Below are positions 57,175-64,000 of a DNA stretch of 64,000 bases, piece by piece. Source of the DNA: Yamagishiella unicocca (taxonomy: Eukaryota > Chlorophyta > Chlorophyceae > Chlamydomonadales > Volvocaceae); the NCBI GenBank assembly GCA_003116995.1, contig BDSL01000007.1:1550001-1614000 (forward strand). The letters run 5' to 3'. The first letter of the stretch is position 1, and the number at the start of each line of letters is the position of its first letter. Position numbers and translations under genes: made by a program. The notes beneath the pieces are model-generated. The model was not told the origin of the DNA. It saw only the letters and a program-made list of their open reading frames with translations, and ran no database searches.

Positions 57175-59086
57175 GCCGCTGCGTCCCTTCGGGCGTGGGG
57201 GTGGCCGCGTCCCGGGGCATGACGCCTCGAACATCACGCCGGCCCCGGTATACTCCGTCCGGTGTTGGCCGCCAGATGATCTGTGCAACTTGAAATCGAC
57301 CTGCTGTTTTGGTTTGAGCAACCACAGGGCCAAGGAAAAGCAAGCGTGGTGGATGGATGATGAGGGGTAGTTGCGTATGTGTAGTGGTGGGTACGTTTGA
57401 GATGTGTCCGCCTGCGCCGCGCTGCGCAGAAATAAAGGGCAACCAAGGGTGACTTATTTTTTAAGGAATAATCTTACCTTGCCGCGCGACGCGGTCCAAA
57501 TCGCGCGTCTCACTCACATTCCTGGCCCCCGCCGACCCAGGTTTTACGGGTGTAACGGTCTTACCTTTTAAGCGATATATTCTTTATTCTTGCGTACTGA
57601 AATCCAAGATGTGCCTCCTTGGCTCACACTGGTCGAGTAGCCAAGCAAGCGAGCTGGCAAGGAACCGACCAGGCCGCCCTTTCAACGCCACCCAAGCAGC
57701 ACAATATAGCTATAAGGTAGGAAATATCACTTGATTAGATAAGGTAAGGGCACAGTGCTCCGCCCACCAACTGCAAGGCGCACATGTCATGACCATGGCC
57801 ACTAAACTCCCGCGAAGAATAGGACAAACTACTACAATATCGTATCAGTTTCTACACGTCATTGAAACTCATATTCTGTCGTTCAATATCGTGTTGCTGT
57901 GAGCCCTTACAGTTTGTGTACCCCAGGGGTCAAAAATGCGATAGGACCTGTCCAGACTGCACAGAGTATGTAATTGAATGCACTTACTTTTACATAATCC
58001 GACTGTGGCCATGAAGGTGCCTTCCTGTGGGTGGCGTACCGGATCCAATCACGGAACTCAGGTTCGGCCGTTCGGGAGCCGGCTGGACGCATGATGCCAC
58101 ATCCCTACAACCGCATCCCCCCCTCCTCAGCGCTCTTTATCCAGGATTCCAACTTAAATAGTCCACACAAAGCACCAACATGGGACGGGGTCCAGTGTCC
58201 CGTGACAACATACGTCAGCGTGTAAGGATCGCAACGCCATGTGTCGTCATGTACTAGATTGCGCCGCAATAAACTACTGGAGTCACGCTTATGGACTTGG
58301 GCAAAGGTCAACGAGCCAAGTAGCATTCCCCGCGGCACTGTAAACATGTCATCAAAATTATCCGCAAGGAAGGTCATCGGGAAGCTATGGGAGGTGAAAT
58401 CGCAGCACCGGCCGGCTGCCGCCTACGCATACGACCCCAGCGGTCATCGAATCAGTAAGCGGCGCCACAGTCATACACGATCGCGTAGCGCGAAATCACG
58501 GCGCACAGCGTTACTCATATGCAGCTGGACAATGATTATGTATGCCGAACTATTTACCCCCTTCTCCCAGCGGGTGCACCGGTGCATGGGCACCTGGTTG
58601 ATGCCTCCAAGAGCCCAGCTGCAACAAACCGATGTGAGCCGGCGCCGCGCCGCGCCATCTCCCTTCGCACGCACGAAGCGCAAACACAGCAACAAAAATA
58701 CATTTTGAGCGCCCCGCTCCCCTGCCTAGCGCGCCCCAATAGCGCCCTCCTGCACCCCGCCCGCGACAGACCTGCTGCACCTCTTCCTCCCGCGGCGGGA
58801 ACTGCTGCCCTGCCTGCTCCGGAACCAGAATCATCCATCCTCATAATTGCGATGTGTCCAGCGACTCGAACCATGTAATCTGGGACCAACAGTGATGACC
58901 CACATGCCCAGCGGCGCCCCCTTGCCTACCTCCGGCTGCACAACTCCTCTCGGGGCCCCAGCCAACCACAGCGCATCTGACGACCCTATGCGAGACCGCA
59001 CCGCTCGCAACGCCACAAGCCGTGTCGGCAGCGCTTTGACACATGACACATAATGCAATTACCCGAAGCAGAGCCCCCCGCTCCCG
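57175..59086. other. intergenic, with unexplained minus-strand ORFs
   Basis: Mostly AT-richer sequence. Minus-strand frames at 58378-58105 (FDDMFTVPRGMLLGSLTFAQ) and around 58110-57985, the latter ending at a good GTAAGT donor, look protein-like, but no complete gene could be built and no family is recognised. Confidence 0.4.
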
Positions 59087-61979
59087 CTACCACCTCCTCA
59101 CTCCCATGGAGGGATTGTGCAGCGGCGTTGCCCCAGCGAAGTCGCTCACGGCGTTCTCGGTGGCCCCAGCGCGCGCGTTGAGGGAGCGGGCGGGGGCCAG
59201 CGGCGGCGCCGCCAGAATGTCGTCCAGCCGCGACATGGCGTCCTGGACCCTGTCGAAGCGCTCCAGCTCATCCGCCGCACCCGCGCCCACCTGCACGTGC
59301 AAATATGGTTGGTTGGCTGGTTGGTTGGTTGGTTGGTTGGTTGGTTGGTTGGTTGGTTGGTTGGTTGTCAATTGGTTAATGGAATCGGCTGGCTGGTGCC
59401 ATGCCTTATCAGCGGCACTCCGCCCCGTCGCGTCTGAACTGTTGGCGAAGCAAAGCGGCGGCTCCAGGCTGCCATCCGCGTTGGCAGCTCTCGCTGGCCC
59501 AGCAGCAGCACCGTAGCAAACCACAGCAAAGGCAAAGCGGCACACGGGCACGGCCACGACAGGCATCCTGGCTGGTGCCGCTGGTGCCGCTGGTGCCGCC
59601 ACCCAGGCTGGAGACCTCTCACCTGGGTGGACGCGAAGTCAAACGCCCGCTTGCCAGCCAGCAGCGAGGCCAGCATCTCCTCGTTCGCCATGGCCGCCTC
59701 CTTGCGCTGCGACACGGAGGTCATGGGCCGGTAATCCTGCTTCGGGCCGCCAGCTGCCGCCACGATGGGCTCGCTCCCGGCTTTGCTGCTGCGGACCTGG
59801 GCCACGGGTGCCGTCTGCTGCTCGAACGACCGCTGGTCGGGATCCGCCCCTCTCGCGTCGCGCGACTGCACCCGTTGAAACGCCACCTGGAGCTGCGGCT
59901 GCTGCTCCTGCAGTTGCTGCAGCTGCTGTTGCTGCAGCTGCAGCTGATTCAGCTGCTGCTGCAGGTAGCCCTCATCCGGTGATTCTGTCGGCAGGTACCG
60001 TTGCTCCTGCTGCTGCTGCGAGGGCTGCTGTTGCAACGCCCTCGGCTCGGCCGCCGCCCCGAACGACGGAGGCGCGGCGAGGGCCCCGGCAGCGTAATCG
60101 CCAACCCCCGGTGCCGCCGCGTGTGGTTCCCGCACCCCCTCAAGCGGCTCGGGCGCAAAGGCCCTGGGCGATCCCGCCGCGAGCCGCTCGCTCGCCCCGC
60201 CGCCGCCCTTCCCTAACCCCGACGAGCTGTTCCGCCCGAGGTGGCGATCGCGCTCCGGCACTCCCATCCCCTCCGAAACCAGGCCGACGCTCGGCGAGCT
60301 TCTATCGGGCCCGCTCAAGTGCCCGGAGGGCAGCTGAGCGAGCTGCCGTGCCGCAAAGGCCGGCGGCGCCGTGACGGACGACGAGCTGTAGCCTGCGGGT
60401 CCGTGCGCCGTGTGGTGTGCGAGGGGGTACGCTGCGCCGGTTCCGCTTCCACTAATGCGGTTACTCTCCCGGGCAGCCGGCGGCGCCATGTCTCTGGAGG
60501 CACGCACACCGCCGCTGGGCCTTACGCCCGGCTGCCAGCGGGCCGTGAACGAGAAGCCCTCCTCCAGCCCGTCCCCGCCGCCTTGATTCCTGCCGCCGCC
60601 GCCGCCCTGTGCTGATGCCCACGGCTCCAACCCCACCTGCTGCTCTGCGGTCTCCCGGGATCGGAGCTGCTGCTGGGCGTACCGGCCCTGGCGCCCCGGG
60701 GAGTCCAAACCCGTGGATCCTACACCGGATCCGGATCCTGCTACCACTGGTGACGGGGCCCCTACGCCCCACGCCAGAGCTGATGACGGGGAGCGCTGTT
60801 GGCTGTGGGCGGGCTGGGTCATGGATGGCAGCGAGCCGGGGATTGGCGCCGTGAGGGAGTTGGTGCGGGAATGAAGCGGAGAGTGCATCAGCGGCAGCGG
60901 CTTCTTCGCCGGGGACCCCATGTCCGACTTCCGTGGGTCAGGCCCCAAGCCGGCGCCGCCGCCGGCGAGGAGGGCCCCCCCTGGACTGACGAGCAAGGGC
61001 GGCAGCGGCCCCAGGTGCGCGTGCGTGCCGGTGGAATGCCGCGCGTGGACGGAGGCGTTGTAGGAGAAGCTGTCGCACTGTATTTGATCGTTGCGCAATC
61101 GCTCATCGGCCACGGACGACCTAGGACGGGTGCCGCCGCCGTCGCCGCCGCCGCGGCTGCGCAACCGGTGCCGTTCCTGGAGCTCCTGCAGCCGGGCGGC
61201 TGGGTCCAGGCGGTTCTGCTCGCGTATCCGGGCGGCGTCAACTGGGTCCTGAAAGGCTCCATCGGCGGCGTAATCGTCGGCCGCGCCCGCGCTGGTGGTG
61301 CTGGCGGAGGCGGCCGACTGGTGGTGGTGCTGCGGCTGGTTGGCGGGACGGCCCTGCTTGGGCCCGATGCTGGCTCGGGTGCCGGGGCTGCTGAGTGGCC
61401 GCGTGTCGGTGTCCATGAAGGCAGTCGCTGAGATGTACATGTTGGCGGCTCCCTGGAGCGTAGGGCAAAGGGGGGGAGGGTTGGTTGGGGCAGGAGGGGG
61501 GCAGGCGAGGAGACTGAGACTGGGATGGAGAGGGGATCTACTAGAGGAGTGGGGGGGCGCCAGCTGCAGGGTTGCGTCCAGCCCCCCTCCCCCGCTGCGT
61601 CGAGATGTTGTATGGTGATGCTCCGCAAGCCCCCAATCGATCTGCCCGCAGATGAACACATTAACTCCGACCCATTTGTCCGCAACAAGGCACGTGCAGT
61701 TTACGTCAGTCCTCCCCATCTACTCACCGAATCACTGGTTCCATGTCGTACACTTGCCGTGCTGCTCGTGTCAGAGGCGCCGATCTGGCTGCGCCATTGA
61801 AGTGGGGGTGGCTCCGGAGCTCCCTTGATGATGCCTCGGACCTTGTTGCCGCTCGTGCCGACGCTGGGCTTTATCGCGCTGACAGGCCGGGTCTTGGCCC
61901 GGGAACGGGGCGGACTGCTTTCGCGCCGACGACCCCAAGGGAAGCAGCCGAGGCAGACATCGCCTTTTTTGGACCCCAT
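59087..61979 (-). CDS. large low-complexity protein with possible N-terminal acylation
   Basis: Exons on the minus strand: 61979-61728, 61452-59623 and 59290-59087, all phase 0, giving 761 residues. The start MGSKKGDVCLGCFPWG has Gly2 and Cys9/Cys12, which could be myristoylated and palmitoylated; this is inference. Then come a basic Ser/Pro/Arg stretch, a charged predicted helix (AARIREQNRLDPAARLQELQ), a long Gly/Ser/Pro/Ala-rich region and a Gln/Leu-rich stretch that may be coiled coil. The C-terminal region has two helical segments: KEAAMANEEMLASLLAGKRA, and DELERFDRVQDAMSRLDDIL across the last intron. No enzyme motif or membrane helix. I do not recognise the family; a scaffold at the plasma or flagellar membrane is possible. 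An in-frame Met at 62000 would remove the acylation motif. Confidence 0.7.
59305..59367 (+). repeat. (TTGG)n microsatellite
   Basis: About 15 units, with one early interruption, inside the last intron of the low-complexity gene. Confidence 0.95.
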
Positions 61980-64000
61980 GTGGACGTACTTGCGGGCCAA
62001 TCACTCCCTGTGGAACGGAGCAGACCGGCACCGACCCGCGTCACATCAGACGCGCGTTGGATTCCGTGCACGGCTCTGCCTACTAAAAGCAACACCATCT
62101 CCAAATAGAAGGTATGCAAAAGACGCGCTATGCCTGTGGTTGAGTGAAAACAACACTGCTGCAAGAGCCCACGGTTACATGTGCGCGGCGTCACTCCGCA
62201 GGATAGATGCCTGAACCCTGAGATCGCTGCCAAGGATGTATTGGAAAACTGTTCGCAATCCTAACTTGACTCGGGGCCTTCTGGCGCAGACTGCAGGAAC
62301 CCCGTCGACGGTCTATGTGTCGCGAAGCCAGGCACGCTATGTATCTCCGTGGCTTACCTATTATATGTTGACGTCCTGCATACCCTCGCAGCTTCAGGCA
62401 AGCATGTTCCCTAAGGCTACCCTCGCGTAAGCAGTAACGCTACCTCGAAAGCTGCAAAACATTCTTCAATAGGGTTGTGGCATACGTATGGCGTGTTCGG
62501 TAGGTTATGCCGACGAGTTACACATAGCTTTTGACGCCCGCCATGGATATATGCTGTATCCGTACAAAAGTCCCACTTTTCTCTCTTTTTGAAGAGAGAA
62601 AATGCCGGCCTGCGGTCATGTGTATATACGCAGCTGCTAAAAATTAGCCCGATCCTAATTGCGTATCATTGCGTCGGCTAGTATCTATTGTACGACGGTA
62701 CATATGTTTTGTTGCTTCCTAGACTCCACAGCCTCGCGTCCCCTGTATTTGGCTGTCATGAGGGTCCGTTAGGAACAAAGGGATCAGTCCTCAACACAAG
62801 CTGGGTTGCTGCTAGAGGCTGGTGGGGTCGTGTGGGGTGGCATGCATACCATTACTGTGGTAAGGAATTTACGTACCGAGCTCACACAGCGGCAGCCGGG
62901 GGTTCGGAGTCGTGCCGCGCCGCTGGAGATAACGATTAATCGCGACATGCAGGGACCACACAGCATAGCACCCGGCATGCCTGCATGCGAGAGGGCAAGC
63001 GCACATGCAAACAGCCACTAGACCCCGGTCCCACCCCAGCTGTTGTACCTACCTAGGGAGATCAGGGGGCCGGCGGTGCCCGGAAGCGTCAAGTGACTGT
63101 CAGTCCAATGCTTTGGTGCAGATGACGCGGCTGTACGGCAGCACTCTCCTTGGTGCGCGGTGCCGCGGCAGCAAGTAAGCCTCAGCCTCAAGGGCGGGAT
63201 GCGGCCGTCGCATTGACTGGGTTTGAACTGCTGTGGTCGGGCGTGATGATGTCGGAGTGTCGAGACCGGCGGTTGACATTGCACCATCTGCCCTGGTACG
63301 CCCTGGGAACGCGCTCTCATGGATGACGGTGTGGATGCCAACAGCACCCAACCATCGTGTGGCTAAGTTGGGAGCTGAGGCCTAGAAGGCATCAGCAGCA
63401 GTCCATCGCCCACCTTGCGTCCACCTAGCTGCTCCCTCTTAAGCATGGCAATCCTCGCGGGGCTGTCAATGAATCTCACGTTACGGGCAGCCTCTCTCAC
63501 AACCGTTACAGCTGCCGCTGCCATTGGCGCCCCAGAATCCTTTTCGGATTGCAGCTACAGCAAGATATCCGCAAGCATCAGCCACTCCATCCACAGCAAC
63601 TGCCTCCGCAGCAATCGCGGCCATGCCAATGATGGCGACAAGAAATGGTTTCCAACGGGGCGCTGTGATTCAGCGCTAGCTACCCACGTCCCCAGCATTG
63701 AACACCGCAGATTCACGCCCGAGCGTGGGAAAAAACACGAGCCTCTTCAGTGTCATCGACGTCGATATTCCGCGCAGTTTTCACTGCTTCAGGGACCCGG
63801 TGGGACCGCGCTGCGCCCAGCGCGTAAGTTCCAACAAGATAAACTGTCGTTATAACAGTTGTGCGCATCTTAAGTGTGACAATTCAGATGTGGAAAGCAT
63901 ACGGTGTAAGCACCCCCTGTCCGTGCCAACCCTGCGCCGGCTGCTCCACACGCCCATCCATAACTCAGTCGCACGAGCAATCCCGCGCACAACACCACAC
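61980..64000. other. right end, no confident gene
   Basis: 62000-63000 is AT-richer and featureless. On the minus strand a start at 63524 (MAAAAVTVVREAARNVRFID) runs to a GTGGGC donor. A frame from 63381 to 63100 (ending VICTKALD) could continue it, but that needs a 32-base intron, so I leave it unannotated. Confidence 0.4.

Noticed and set aside
57907..58377. Pair of minus-strand ORFs that might be exons of one gene
   Set aside because: One junction has a good GTAAGT donor, but there is no supported start, no third exon and no recognisable domain.
63100..63524. Two-exon gene on the minus strand ending VICTKALD
   Set aside because: Frames and splice motifs agree, but the required intron is only 32 bases and no family is recognised.

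Overview
The window looks like nuclear DNA of a volvocine green alga (Chlamydomonas/Volvox relatives). Coding exons are very GC-rich and split by many short GT-AG introns. Microsatellites are frequent, and two genes carry (hydroxy)proline-rich extracellular domains. Several genes have TGTAA, the volvocine polyadenylation signal, a few hundred bases past the stop. I assembled gene models by hand from splice motifs, reading-frame continuity and protein motifs. No rRNA, tRNA or CRISPR array was seen.

Layout, left to right. Three RNase T2 genes share one five-exon structure: copy 1 (1332-2848, minus), copy 2 (4703-6310, plus) and copy 3 (20002-23344, plus). Copy 2 converges tail to tail on an F-box/LRR-like gene (7046-9396, minus). 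Next are a secreted class-3 lipase with a Pro-rich linker (10624-14364, minus) and a serine esterase (17225-18569, plus). Downstream of copy 3 lie plastid anthranilate synthase alpha (24961-30376, plus) and a DUF262/DUF1524 gene related to GmrSD restriction enzymes (31583-37527, minus). A small basic intronless gene (38236-38595, plus) is divergent from the latter. A gene-poor, repeat-bearing stretch leads to a cell-wall-type glyoxal/galactose oxidase with about 660 Pro/Ser residues (43304-48406, plus). The right end holds two paralogous single-pass membrane proteins (50774-53016 and 54494-57174, minus) and a large low-complexity protein (59087-61979, minus).

Main points of interest. RNase copy 2 has lost its secretory-signal exon and instead begins with a copy of the esterase N-terminus. 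Copy 3 is extended by about 580 residues that include a transmembrane segment. The DUF262/DUF1524 protein has Lys where the HNH nuclease motif normally has His. A roughly 90-bp dispersed repeat sits in introns of at least five unrelated genes. The two right-end membrane proteins look like an undescribed receptor-like family.

The genes do not form one pathway. The recurring theme is the secreted or cell-surface compartment (RNases, lipase, oxidase, two membrane proteins), with anthranilate synthase as a plastid housekeeping gene.
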